Source of the DNA: Comamonadaceae bacterium
GTDB lineage: Bacteria; Pseudomonadota; Gammaproteobacteria; Burkholderiales; Burkholderiaceae_C
NCBI GenBank assembly: GCA_947461325.1
Contig: CANHLD010000036.1
Coordinates: 1 to 12,854, forward strand
Length of the DNA: 12,854 bases
Direction of reading: 5' to 3'
The translations under genes were made by a program, and so were the position numbers. Below are positions 1 to 7,926 of this stretch, piece after piece (position 1 is the stretch's first letter; each line of letters opens with the position of its first letter). The notes below the pieces were generated by a model. It ran no database searches, was not told the DNA's origin, and saw only the letters and a list, made by a program, of their open reading frames with translations.

Positions 1-1
1 A

Positions 2-117
2 TGCCTGATGACCATAGCGACGTGGTACCACTCCTTCCCATCCCGAACAGGACAGTGAAACGCGTCAGCGCCGATGATAGTGCGGATCCCCGTGTGAAAG
101 TAGGACATTGTCAGGCT
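2..117 (+). rRNA. rrf: 5S ribosomal RNA
   Basis: The 5S rRNA of the large ribosomal subunit. The stretch reads as a betaproteobacterial 5S gene of about 116 bases. The 5' end (TGCCTGA) pairs with the 3' end (TCAGGCT) to form helix I. The conserved internal blocks CCCATCCCGAACAGGA, GTGAAACGC, GCCGATGATAGTG and GTGTGAAAGTAGG are all present in order. The exact mature ends are uncertain by a base or two. The gene begins at the very edge of the window, so the upstream 23S gene is presumed but not seen. A strong terminator follows 13 bases downstream, as expected for the last gene of an rRNA operon. Confidence 0.95.
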
Positions 118-130
118 ATTACAGCCTCAG

Positions 131-165
131 AAAGCCCGACTCGAAAGAGTCGGGCTTTTTGTTTT
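131..165 (+). terminator. Rho-independent terminator of the rRNA operon
   Basis: A perfect 12-bp stem (131-142 with 147-158) closes a GAAA tetraloop (143-146). The sequence is AAAGCCCGACTC, GAAA, GAGTCGGGCTTT, followed by a T-rich tail. It lies just after the 5S gene and would stop rRNA transcription. The A-rich left arm means the hairpin could also work on the minus strand. It could therefore serve the convergent hydrolase gene ending at 177 as a bidirectional terminator. Confidence 0.95.
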
Positions 166-176
166 ATTTGGTCGCC

Positions 177-1085
177 CTATTTGTTGTCGTAAATGATGTC
201 ATTGTAAAAAGACAAAGCTTTTCTCTGCAAAAGCTCATTAATAACACTCTCGATCCATGATTGCAAGGACCCGTCGAAGTAGTGAGCATGAAGCAAAGAA
301 AGTAATGTTGAGTGAAGCGCCCAATTCACAAGAGATGTCAAATTGCATTGCTGAAATTCCATCACTTTAAATTTAATCATTACCTTCGCTGCATATGCCG
401 CATGCAGTTTGGGGTAGATTGTGAACTGATCTAAACGGCGTCTAGATAATTCAAGGGCTTTATTCAAATCAGTGAACATAGATCCGTGACCGGGAATGAC
501 AATGGCTGGATTTAATTTTTCAATTAAATCGTAGGTTGCCGCAACATTTTGAAAACCAATTCCGCCGATAAATTCTGGAAATACAACAGAAAAACCATTT
601 TCCCAAAGTGAATCGGCAGAAACTAAAATCCTATGATCGGGTTGAAAATAAATCAAAGAATCATTGTCATGACCCGGCGACGAAAAAACCAGCCAATCAA
701 GACCACACAATTTAAAAGAGTCGCCATGTCGTATCCCGTCAGTGGGTTGAAACCGTTCACATGACTGACCAGTCAAGGCATAAGTCAATGAAGAATCATC
801 CCAATTTAAGACTGATTCAAATTGAGAATGTGGAATCCAGCATTTCAGTTTTGGATAATTTGATTGAAGAAGCGCATTTCCTCCACAATGGTCGCTGTGC
901 AGATGAGTATTTATCACCACATCCAAGGGTTGGCTATCTAATTGATGCTTCACCAATTGCAGCAATTGTTCAGAATGTGTCACATAACCTGAATCAAACA
1001 AAACAGATGAATATTTATCGGCAATAAGCAGGCTATTCGACGAAAGCCAATCACGTTGTAAAAAAATAAACTCTGAAGGCAACAT
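177..1085 (-). CDS. MBL-fold metallo-hydrolase
   Basis: A metallo-beta-lactamase-fold hydrolase of unknown substrate, 302 residues from the chosen start. The metal-binding set is complete. H61-x-H63-x-D65-H66 lies in THLHSDHCGG, H139 in SSPGHDND, D158 in SADSLWENG and H200 in IPGHGSMF, which fits a two-metal hydrolase. After about residue 205 comes a helical C-terminal extension without recognised motifs. I chose the ATG at 1085 (MLPSEFIFLQ). The frame stays open to 1157, but the extra 24 residues are hydrophobic, have no ribosome binding site and would run into corC; if real they would form a membrane anchor. The gene is transcribed toward the rRNA terminator and divergently from corC. It is A+T-rich: 20 G+C in the 60 bases at 541-600. 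Glyoxalase II-like, lactonase or thioesterase activity are all possible and I cannot choose. Confidence 0.85.
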   Translation of the reverse strand: MLPSEFIFLQRDWLSSNSLLIADKYSSVLFDSGYVTHSEQLLQLVKHQLDSQPLDVVINTHLHSDHCGGNALLQSNYPKLKCWIPHSQFESVLNWDDSSLTYALTGQSCERFQPTDGIRHGDSFKLCGLDWLVFSSPGHDNDSLIYFQPDHRILVSADSLWENGFSVVFPEFIGGIGFQNVAATYDLIEKLNPAIVIPGHGSMFTDLNKALELSRRRLDQFTIYPKLHAAYAAKVMIKFKVMEFQQCNLTSLVNWALHSTLLSLLHAHYFDGSLQSWIESVINELLQRKALSFYNDIIYDNK

Positions 1086-1102
1086 GAAAGATCTCAAAAA
1101 TG

Positions 1103-1130
1103 ACAATAAACTGTAGCTAATGAGTGTAAA
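1103..1130 (-). promoter_or_regulatory. Possible promoter of the MBL-fold gene
   Basis: On the minus strand a TTTACA (complement of 1125-1130, 5 of 6 to the -35 consensus) is followed 16 bases later by TATTGT (complement of 1103-1108, 4 of 6 to the -10 consensus). Transcription would begin near 1096, about 11 bases before the ATG at 1085. This supports the shorter start of the hydrolase. The match is by eye only and A+T-rich DNA gives such hits easily. Confidence 0.3.
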
Positions 1131-1142
1131 TAGAATCGGAAT

Positions 1143-1997
1143 GTGAACGACATACAAAAATCAATGACAACTAACATTCATAAACCCAGCTTCCTGCGGA
1201 AAATTTTTGATAAGTGGATATCACCTGTCAATCATAAAGAGCAATTGATAGACATTGTTCAGATGGCTGGTAAAAAAGGATTGATCGGTCTTGAGAGCCA
1301 AATCATGCTCGAGGGGGTCATGAAAATCAGTCAAATGCACGTGGCTGAAATCATGATTGCAGCGCCGAAGATGGATTTAATCAATATCGATATGCCCATC
1401 GAAGAGATGATGCAAAAAATCATCGATATTGGTCACTCTCGCTATCCTATTTATGAAAATGAAAAAGAAAATATCATCGGCATCTTGATGAGCAAGGATT
1501 TGTTGAAATGGCAGCGAGCCCCAGAAATCAATTTAAAAATATTTCTCAGAACAGCTGTATTTGTGCCAGAGACAAAAAATCTTGTGGATCTCTTAAAGGA
1601 CTTTAAGAAAAACAGAAACCATATGGCAATGGTGGTAGATGAATTCGGAAGAATTTCAGGCCTGGTCACTTTTGAAGACGTGTTGGAAGAGATCGTCGGT
1701 GAAATTGAGGATGAATTTGATACACAAGAAGATGTGGGTGAAATATACAGTTTGGTTGATAAGTCATACCGCATCGCAGGGCATACCACCGTTGAAAAAT
1801 TCAATCAACATTTCGATGTCGAATTGCAATCGAATGAAGAAGAACAATTTGAGACAATCGGCGGTTTGATCGCCCACTTGATGGGTCACGTTCCGACCAA
1901 AGGTGAGCATTTCGACATCTTGGGATGGCGATTTGAGGTGATGCACTCAAAGAGCGGTGTCGTGAAATGGTACAGAGTCAAAAAAATTGGCAATTGA
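1143..1997 (+). CDS. corC: CorC-like CBS-domain transporter-associated protein
   Basis: A cytoplasmic CorC/YbeX-type protein, linked in the literature to Mg/Co efflux and, next to lnt, to envelope and ribosome physiology. The 284 residues have the usual order. A leader precedes two CBS domains (about 67-125 and 132-190), with the signature MVVDEFGRISGLVTFEDVLEEIVGEI at 163-188. A CorC_HlyC domain follows (about 200-280). There are no membrane segments, as in CorC and unlike full-length HlyC/CNNM transporters. The longest frame starts with GTG at 1143. An ATG at 1164 (MTTNIHKPS) is a reasonable alternative, because a TAGAAT element at 1131-1136 would leave it a 20-base leader. Neither has a good Shine-Dalgarno. 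The gene overlaps lnt by 11 bases, the classic corC-lnt pairing of proteobacteria. Confidence 0.88.
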   Translation: MNDIQKSMTTNIHKPSFLRKIFDKWISPVNHKEQLIDIVQMAGKKGLIGLESQIMLEGVMKISQMHVAEIMIAAPKMDLINIDMPIEEMMQKIIDIGHSRYPIYENEKENIIGILMSKDLLKWQRAPEINLKIFLRTAVFVPETKNLVDLLKDFKKNRNHMAMVVDEFGRISGLVTFEDVLEEIVGEIEDEFDTQEDVGEIYSLVDKSYRIAGHTTVEKFNQHFDVELQSNEEEQFETIGGLIAHLMGHVPTKGEHFDILGWRFEVMHSKSGVVKWYRVKKIGN

Positions 1998-3513
1998 AAC
2001 AGCATTCAAAAAAATATTGACTGAAAGCAGTTTCCTGATAGTTCTAGGGTCTGCGTTAATGGCGAGTGCAGCCAACAGCCTTTGGCTCTCATCTGTCAAC
2101 GGATTGATGCAAATAGTGGGTATGTATTTGCTTTATTCAGTTCTATCGGATCCTCAAAAAAAGGGAAAACTATTTCAGACTTGGCTATTTACAAGCCTTT
2201 GGCTCATAGGTTCGGTCTGGTGGTTATATATTGCACTGCATGACTTCGGCGGATTAAACAACGTCATTACATTGATTGCACTGTTTCTCTTGTGCGGGGG
2301 ATTGGCCACTTATTACATGGGCGCATTGAGTGTAATGATTTTCGCTCGAAACCAGATCCCTAAAATTTGGAGACCCGTGGTGTTTGCTGCATGCTGGACT
2401 TTTGCTGAATTAGCCCGGGCGCAATGGTGGACAGGATTTCCTTGGGCCGCCATTGGATATTCACAAGTTGACACAACGCTTTCACTGGCCGCGCCGTATC
2501 TGGGTGTTTATGGCATTGGTTTTCTATCACTCATATTGAGCGCTTATGCATATGAGTATTTCAAAGAAAAATCAAGGACATTTATTGTTTTAGGCTTGTG
2601 TCTTTCATTACCTATGCTGACAATAAATAAAGAAGTGAGTCAAACAGAAATCACAGTGAATTTATTGCAGGGAAACATTAAACAAGATGAAAAATTTAAT
2701 GTCGCAAAACAAGATGCATTGGAATGGTATTTGTCAGAAATTAAAAATAACAAAGCAGATATCGCAGTGCTGCCGGAGACTGCCATACCGTTCATCAAAG
2801 AAGATCTGCCGTCTGAGTTTTGGGATCAATTGAAACTGATGACGCAAAACAAAGCGACCATCATTGGCATACCCACACGTGACAAAGACAAGGGTTATGG
2901 TAATTCAGCGATAGGACTAGGCTTTAAACAAGAACTGCAATATGACAAATACCATTTGGTTCCATTTGGTGAATTTACACCTGAGATATTGAGATGGTTT
3001 ACCAGAATGATGTCTTTGGATTTCGGTGATTTCAACCGGGGGGCTATCAATCAACCCACTTTTGAGTGGCGTGACCAAAAGTTGGCAATCACCATTTGCT
3101 ATGAAGATTTGTTTGGCGAAGATCTTGCGGTGAGATTCAATGATGTTGAAAATGCACCGAGCCTATTTGTGAATATCAGCAACATAGGCTGGTTTGGGGA
3201 TACATCGGTGGTCAATCAGCATATAGATATTGCACGTATGAGAAGCAAGGAATTCAAAAGGCCTACGATCAGAGCAACCAATTCTGGTGGGACCGCGATT
3301 ATTTCTTCTGAAGGTCAAGTCTTGGCTCAACTCAAGCCGTATACAAGGGGACATCTGATTGGTAAATTACCGGCGTCAAGCAAAGAAATCACAGTGTTTG
3401 CCTATTGGGCAAGCAAATGGGGATTGATGCCCTTGTGGATTTTTACTGGGATGATCATGCTGACCACCTTGCTGTACAAACGCTTCCGACACAAGGGTGA
3501 ATCGGTAAAATGA
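1987..3513 (+). CDS. lnt: Apolipoprotein N-acyltransferase
   Basis: Inner-membrane enzyme that adds the third acyl chain, from a phospholipid, to the N-terminal cysteine of diacylglyceryl lipoproteins, the last step before Lol export. It has 508 residues. The N-terminal half carries about seven hydrophobic segments, a periplasmic nitrilase domain spans about 220-460, and a last helix lies near 475-497. The catalytic triad is visible as E264 (LPETAIPF), K321 (YDKYHLVPFGEF) and C371 (ICYEDLFGE). E329 and E373 match the further conserved glutamates. The start is a TTG at 1987 inside the end of corC. The first in-frame ATG (2059, residue 25) would cut the first membrane helix, so TTG is preferred, and no strong ribosome binding site precedes it. 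Coupling to corC translation is likely. glyQ begins 4 bases after the stop. Confidence 0.96.
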   Translation: MAIETAFKKILTESSFLIVLGSALMASAANSLWLSSVNGLMQIVGMYLLYSVLSDPQKKGKLFQTWLFTSLWLIGSVWWLYIALHDFGGLNNVITLIALFLLCGGLATYYMGALSVMIFARNQIPKIWRPVVFAACWTFAELARAQWWTGFPWAAIGYSQVDTTLSLAAPYLGVYGIGFLSLILSAYAYEYFKEKSRTFIVLGLCLSLPMLTINKEVSQTEITVNLLQGNIKQDEKFNVAKQDALEWYLSEIKNNKADIAVLPETAIPFIKEDLPSEFWDQLKLMTQNKATIIGIPTRDKDKGYGNSAIGLGFKQELQYDKYHLVPFGEFTPEILRWFTRMMSLDFGDFNRGAINQPTFEWRDQKLAITICYEDLFGEDLAVRFNDVENAPSLFVNISNIGWFGDTSVVNQHIDIARMRSKEFKRPTIRATNSGGTAIISSEGQVLAQLKPYTRGHLIGKLPASSKEITVFAYWASKWGLMPLWIFTGMIMLTTLLYKRFRHKGESVK

Positions 3514-3517
3514 AATT

Positions 3518-4429
3518 ATGCTGACATTTCAACAAATCATTTTGCAATTACAAAACTACTGGGATGCACAGGGTTGCGCATTACTCCAACCTTATGACAT
3601 GGAGGTGGGTGCAGGAACTTCACATACAGCCACATTTTTAAGAGCCTTAGGGCCTGAGCCATGGAAAGCCGCATATGTACAGCCTTCCAGACGTCCCAAA
3701 GACGGCAGGTACGGAGAAAACCCGAACAGACTGCAGCACTATTACCAATTTCAAGTGGTGCTCAAACCCGCACCATCCAACATATTGGATTTGTACTTGG
3801 GCTCTCTAAAGGCACTTGGTTTCGATCTCAATAAAAACGATATCCGTTTTGTGGAAGACGATTGGGAGAATCCGACATTAGGCGCATGGGGCTTGGGTTG
3901 GGAAGTTTGGCTCAATGGCATGGAAGTCACGCAATTCACTTATTTCCAGCAAGTCGGCGGCATCAACTGCAAACCCATCACTGGTGAAATTACATACGGG
4001 CTTGAGCGCTTGGCCATGTACTTGCAAGGCGTTGACAATGTGTACGATCTGAAGTGGACAAACGATTTGTCCTATGGCGATGTATATTTACAAAACGAAA
4101 AAGAACAATCTGCCTATAACTTCGAACACAGCGATGCCGATTTTTTATTCACTGCCTTCAATGCACACGAAAAGCAAGCGCAATACCTGATGTCGCAAGC
4201 ATTGGCCTTGCCAGCGTATGAGCAGGTACTCAAGGCGGCGCACTCATTCAATTTATTGGATGCCAGAGGTGCGATCAGTGTCACTGAAAGAGCAGCCTAC
4301 ATTGGAAGAATACGAAACCTCGCCAGAAGTGTGGCGCAAAGTTATCTTGAGAGTAGAGAAAGATTGGGTTTTCCTATGGCGCCGTCGGCTTGGGTGCAGG
4401 ATGCCAGCCAAGAAAAGGCCGCATCATGA
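3518..4429 (+). CDS. glyQ: Glycyl-tRNA synthetase alpha subunit
   Basis: Catalytic alpha chain of the bacterial alpha2-beta2 glycyl-tRNA synthetase. It activates glycine with ATP and loads it onto tRNA-Gly in the cytoplasm. The 303 residues equal the length I recall for the E. coli subunit. The class II core is unmistakable: WDAQGCALLQPYDMEVGAGT near residues 15-34, QPSRRPKDGRYGENPNRLQHYYQFQVVLKPAP near 55-86, FVEDDWENPTLGAWGLGWEVW near 111-131, and GEITYGLERLAMYLQGV near 156-172. The ATG at 3518 gives the conserved MLTFQQIILQLQNYW beginning. The gene sits 4 bases after lnt and overlaps glyS by 4 bases (ATGA), which would help keep the two subunits at equal amounts. Confidence 0.98.
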   Translation: MLTFQQIILQLQNYWDAQGCALLQPYDMEVGAGTSHTATFLRALGPEPWKAAYVQPSRRPKDGRYGENPNRLQHYYQFQVVLKPAPSNILDLYLGSLKALGFDLNKNDIRFVEDDWENPTLGAWGLGWEVWLNGMEVTQFTYFQQVGGINCKPITGEITYGLERLAMYLQGVDNVYDLKWTNDLSYGDVYLQNEKEQSAYNFEHSDADFLFTAFNAHEKQAQYLMSQALALPAYEQVLKAAHSFNLLDARGAISVTERAAYIGRIRNLARSVAQSYLESRERLGFPMAPSAWVQDASQEKAAS

Positions 4430-6576
4430 ATACACAAAATTTGCTGGTTGAATTGTTGGTGGAAGAATTACCGCCGAAATCCTTGGATGCATTAGGACGA
4501 GCATTTGCAAGCGAGTTGTCAATCAGATTGCGGGATCAAGATTTAATTTCATATGATTCATTTGAAATTGGAAACAACCTCAAGTCATTTGCCTCCCCCC
4601 GCAGACTTGGTGTGTGGATCAAAGATGTGAACGCGCAAGCAGCAGACAAGGTGTTGGAAAACAAACTTATGCCAGCCAGTGTGGGCTTGGATGCCGCAGG
4701 TAACGCGACACCTGCATTGCTTAAAAAATTGCATGCCATGGGGGTGGATACCTCTGAGCCTTCAGCATTGGTGGCAAGCCTGAAAAAAACCCAAGAAGGT
4801 CATTTGGTGCATGCCTACACCGCCAAGGGTGTGAGTTTGCAAGAAGGATTGCAAAAAGCTTTGGAACAGGCGTTGGCGAAATTGCCGATACCCAAAGTCA
4901 TGCAGTACCAATTACATGAAAACTGCGAACAACCCGGTTGGTCAACAGTGAGTTTCATTCGTCCAGCGCATGGCCTGATAGCCTTATTCGGCGACAAAAT
5001 TATCAATGTCAGTGTGCTGGGATTGAAGGCCAAAAGTCACACCTTGGGACACCGCTTTGAAGCGAAAACATCGCCTGTGAATATACAAAACGCAGATTCC
5101 TATGAGCAAGATTTGCAGATTGACGGTGCGGTGATCGCCGATTTTGACAAACGGAAATCACTCATTGCCAAGCAGTTGATATCGGCAACGCAAACACTGG
5201 GACAAGGCTATCAGTGTCATTTAGATCCGGTCTTGTTGAATGAAGTGACAGCGCTGGTTGAAAGACCTAACGTCATCAGTTGCCAATTCGATGAACAGTT
5301 TCTGAAAGTGCCGCAGGAATGTTTGATTTTGACAATGAAGACAAATCAAAGATATTTCCCTGTGACATCACAAGACGGAAAATTAACCAACCATTTTTTG
5401 GTGGTGAGCAATATTTCTGCAACTGATATGTCTGCTGTGATCACTGGCAATGAACGTGTGGTCAGGCCGCGACTGTCAGACGCGAAATTCTTTTACGAAC
5501 AAGACTGCAAGAAAACGCTCGAGTCTCGTATTCCAGGTTTGGAGCGTGTTGTTTATCACAATAAATTAGGCAATCAACTTGAAAGAATGCAAAGGGTAGT
5601 GCATGTGGCTCGGCAGTTGGCAGCGCTGGTCGGTGATGAAAAACTCTCAACAGATGCGGCTATGTCAGCGCGTTTGGCCAAAGCTGATTTGCTGACAGAC
5701 ATGGTCGGCGAGTTCCCCGAATTGCAAGGCATCATGGGTGGCTACTACGCCAGAAACGATAGCTTGAATACGAACGTATCGCAAGCCATTGAAGACCACT
5801 ACAAGCCACGGTTTGCAGGCGACGACTTGCCGCGCAATATGACGGGTTCGGTTGTGGCCATTGCCGACAAGATGGAAACTCTGGTGGGTATGTTTGGCAT
5901 TGGCAATTTGCCGACCGGTGACAAGGATCCATTTGCTTTGCGTAGACATGCATTGGGCGTGATTCGGATGTTGATTGACCAAAAAATGCAAATAGGCATA
6001 GGTCAGTTAGTGGCCATCGGTGTGAGCAGCTTTGACAAGCAAAGCATTGCCGCACTGGATCAACAAAAGCTAGCGCAGTTTTTTTTAGAGCGCGCAGCCA
6101 ACATGCTGGAGTCTGAAGGAAAGGCGCCCAGTCATGTGGCTGCAGTTCTTGAGACGGTGAAATTAAAACCATGGAGTGACATCAGAGAAAGAATAGCTGC
6201 GGTGGAGCAATTCTCCTCAGTGCCTGCCAGTGAGGCGTTAGCTGCTGCGAACAAGCGTATAACCAATATTTTGAAAAAAAACACAGACATCATCAGTAAA
6301 GAAGTCAACACAAGCCTCTTGCTTGAACCAGCTGAAAAAGAGTTGCATGCGCAATTATTGAAAATAGCTGGTGATGCAGATAAGTTTTTTGCAAATGGCG
6401 ATTACAAAGCCAATTTGTCAAGCCTAGCAGACCTGCGCGGTTCTGTAGATGCTTTTTTCAATGACGTCATGGTGAATGCGCCGGATGCGAACATCCGAAA
6501 CAACCGATTGACGTTGCTAACTAAGTTGCAAGTTCAAATGAACCAAGTCGCAGATATTTCCAAATTGGCTGCGTAG
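4426..6576 (+). CDS. glyS: Glycyl-tRNA synthetase beta subunit
   Basis: Beta chain of glycyl-tRNA synthetase, needed for tRNA binding and for activity with GlyQ. It has 716 residues, somewhat longer than the roughly 690 of E. coli. Typical blocks are present: LLVELLVEELPPKSL at the start, FIRPAHGLIALFG near 181-193, LTMKTNQRYFPV near 304-315, ERVVRPRLSDAKFFYEQD near 344-361, FAGDDLPRN near 463-471 and GDKDPFALRRHALGVIRML near 498-516. The C-terminal anticodon-binding region (AANKRITNILKK and LRGSVDAFFNDVMV) is complete. I chose the ATG at 4426, which overlaps the glyQ stop, over an in-frame TTG at 4390. It restores the conserved N-terminus and has AAGG at 4415-4418, 7 bases upstream. gmhB follows after 7 bases. 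Confidence 0.98.
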   Translation: MNTQNLLVELLVEELPPKSLDALGRAFASELSIRLRDQDLISYDSFEIGNNLKSFASPRRLGVWIKDVNAQAADKVLENKLMPASVGLDAAGNATPALLKKLHAMGVDTSEPSALVASLKKTQEGHLVHAYTAKGVSLQEGLQKALEQALAKLPIPKVMQYQLHENCEQPGWSTVSFIRPAHGLIALFGDKIINVSVLGLKAKSHTLGHRFEAKTSPVNIQNADSYEQDLQIDGAVIADFDKRKSLIAKQLISATQTLGQGYQCHLDPVLLNEVTALVERPNVISCQFDEQFLKVPQECLILTMKTNQRYFPVTSQDGKLTNHFLVVSNISATDMSAVITGNERVVRPRLSDAKFFYEQDCKKTLESRIPGLERVVYHNKLGNQLERMQRVVHVARQLAALVGDEKLSTDAAMSARLAKADLLTDMVGEFPELQGIMGGYYARNDSLNTNVSQAIEDHYKPRFAGDDLPRNMTGSVVAIADKMETLVGMFGIGNLPTGDKDPFALRRHALGVIRMLIDQKMQIGIGQLVAIGVSSFDKQSIAALDQQKLAQFFLERAANMLESEGKAPSHVAAVLETVKLKPWSDIRERIAAVEQFSSVPASEALAAANKRITNILKKNTDIISKEVNTSLLLEPAEKELHAQLLKIAGDADKFFANGDYKANLSSLADLRGSVDAFFNDVMVNAPDANIRNNRLTLLTKLQVQMNQVADISKLAA

Positions 6577-6583
6577 GCTGAAA

Positions 6584-7174
6584 ATGAATACCAAATTAAT
6601 TATTCTGGACCGGGACGGCACCATCAACCGCGACAGCGACGAGTTCATCAAATCTCCTGACGAATGGCTGCCCTTGCCTGGCGCATTGGATGCCATCGCA
6701 AGAATGTACCAAGCCGGTTGGCATATCGTGATTGCCAGTAATCAGTCAGGGCTTGGGCGTGGACTGTTTGATCTGGCCACGTTGAATTTGATGCACGACA
6801 AAATGAACAAAATGCTGGCGAATGCAGGCGGCCGTGTCGATGCGATTTTTTATTGCCCGCATGTTCCGCAAGACAATTGCAATTGCAGAAAACCATTGTC
6901 AGGATTGTTCGAACAAATTGGGGAGCGCATAGCTGTTGAACTCGATCAGGTTCATGCTGTGGGCGACTCTTTGCGGGACGCACAAGCCGCAGCCGCTGTC
7001 GGATGCATGACGCACTTGGTTTGCACAGGCAAAAGTGAAAATTGGACGCATTCATACCCACCTGAAAATTTCCCAACTGATACCAAAGTTCATGTGAACT
7101 TAGCTGGCTTTGCTGATTGGCTGCTTAACCAGGCGCCTTTGGTTGACAGCGAACAGCGTATTCAAAATTCATAA
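6584..7174 (+). CDS. gmhB: D-glycero-beta-D-manno-heptose-1,7-bisphosphate 7-phosphatase
   Basis: HAD-family phosphatase that removes the 7-phosphate from heptose bisphosphate in the cytoplasmic route to ADP-heptose, the precursor of the LPS inner core. It has 196 residues. The nucleophile and acid/base are D9 and D11 in LDRDGTIN. HAD motif II is SNQSGLGRG near 53-61. The family-specific zinc site is complete: C91, H93, C99 and C101 in YCPHVPQDNCNCRKP. The metal-binding motif GDSLRD follows near 127-132. This zinc loop separates GmhB from the related histidinol phosphatases. Placement between glyS and a plsC gene agrees with betaproteobacterial gene order. The stop TAA shares one base with the next ATG. 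Confidence 0.94.
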   Translation: MNTKLIILDRDGTINRDSDEFIKSPDEWLPLPGALDAIARMYQAGWHIVIASNQSGLGRGLFDLATLNLMHDKMNKMLANAGGRVDAIFYCPHVPQDNCNCRKPLSGLFEQIGERIAVELDQVHAVGDSLRDAQAAAAVGCMTHLVCTGKSENWTHSYPPENFPTDTKVHVNLAGFADWLLNQAPLVDSEQRIQNS

Positions 7175-7926
7175 TGGCCGCCATCAAATCCGTTCTTCAT
7201 ATGCTTTGGATGCTGGTGACGGTAGTTCCAGTCGCCCTTGTTTTATTGACTGCGGCTTTGCTTCAGTTCAATGGGCATGTCTTGTACAGAATGGCGGTTT
7301 TCTGGTTGTCTTTGGCGGTGCATGGCGCCCGTTACATCACCGGTATCCGATATGTTGTGCAAGGCCGTGAAAATTTGCCTGCAAATGATCAGCCGTGCAT
7401 CTTGCTTGTGAAACACCAATCCACCTATGAAACATTTCTGATGCCGGTCATCATGCCCAAGGACTTGGCGTATGTATTTAAACGAGAGTTGCTGTATGTC
7501 CCGTTTTTTGGTTGGGCCATCGGACAACTTGACATGATCCATATTGACCGCAAGCTGAAGTCGCAGGCTTTTCAAAAAGTTGTTCAGCAGGGCAAAGATT
7601 TATTGGACAAGGGCATCTGGGTGATTATGTTTCCTGAGGGCACACGCATTGAGCGAGGTCAGTCAGGAAACTACAAATCAGGTGGAACCCGATTGGCGAT
7701 TGAGACTGGCGTTCCGGTCATTCCTATTGCGGTGAATTCAGCGGTTTGCTGGCCAAGAAAAGCGTTTATCAAAAAGCCGGGCATCGTGACGGTTTCTATA
7801 GGGCAGGCCATACCAAGCCTTGGCAGGCAGCCAGATGAATTGATGGTAGACGTAGAGTCATGGATAGAAAACGAAATGCGAGTACTTGACCCGTCGGCTT
7901 ACCCATTGCCTCAGCCCGGCAAATGA
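7174..7926 (+). CDS. plsC: 1-acyl-sn-glycerol-3-phosphate acyltransferase (PlsC family)
   Basis: Membrane-bound acyltransferase of the PlsC family, expected to convert lysophosphatidic acid to phosphatidic acid in phospholipid synthesis. It has 250 residues. A long hydrophobic segment (about 8-33) and a second one near 40-55 anchor the protein. Acyltransferase block I is KHQSTYETF with H81. The usual H-x4-D reads H-x4-E here (E86), a variant I recall from other betaproteobacterial homologues. Block II (FKRELLYVPFFGW) is near 107-119, FPEGTR is at 153-158, and VPVIPIAVNS is near 180-189. The C-terminus is short and proline-rich. The start overlaps the gmhB stop by one base (TAATG) and the stop overlaps the metallopeptidase start by 4 bases. 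Which lysophospholipid it prefers cannot be read from sequence. Confidence 0.88.
   Translation: MAAIKSVLHMLWMLVTVVPVALVLLTAALLQFNGHVLYRMAVFWLSLAVHGARYITGIRYVVQGRENLPANDQPCILLVKHQSTYETFLMPVIMPKDLAYVFKRELLYVPFFGWAIGQLDMIHIDRKLKSQAFQKVVQQGKDLLDKGIWVIMFPEGTRIERGQSGNYKSGGTRLAIETGVPVIPIAVNSAVCWPRKAFIKKPGIVTVSIGQAIPSLGRQPDELMVDVESWIENEMRVLDPSAYPLPQPGK

Noticed and set aside
1..192. Open reading frame of 63 codons on the plus strand
   Set aside because: It runs through the 5S rRNA gene and the terminator hairpin and is a chance frame without protein character.
1086..1163. A plus-strand promoter for corC using TAGAAT at 1131-1136
   Set aside because: The -10 match is good (5 of 6), but no acceptable -35 lies 16-18 bases upstream, so it is not listed as a feature.
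4375..4386. The 12-base string TATGGCGCCGTC, repeated at 8812-8823
   Set aside because: One copy is inside glyQ and the other at the end of the convergent hydrolase gene. Flanks do not match and no further copies were noticed, so it is taken as coincidence.
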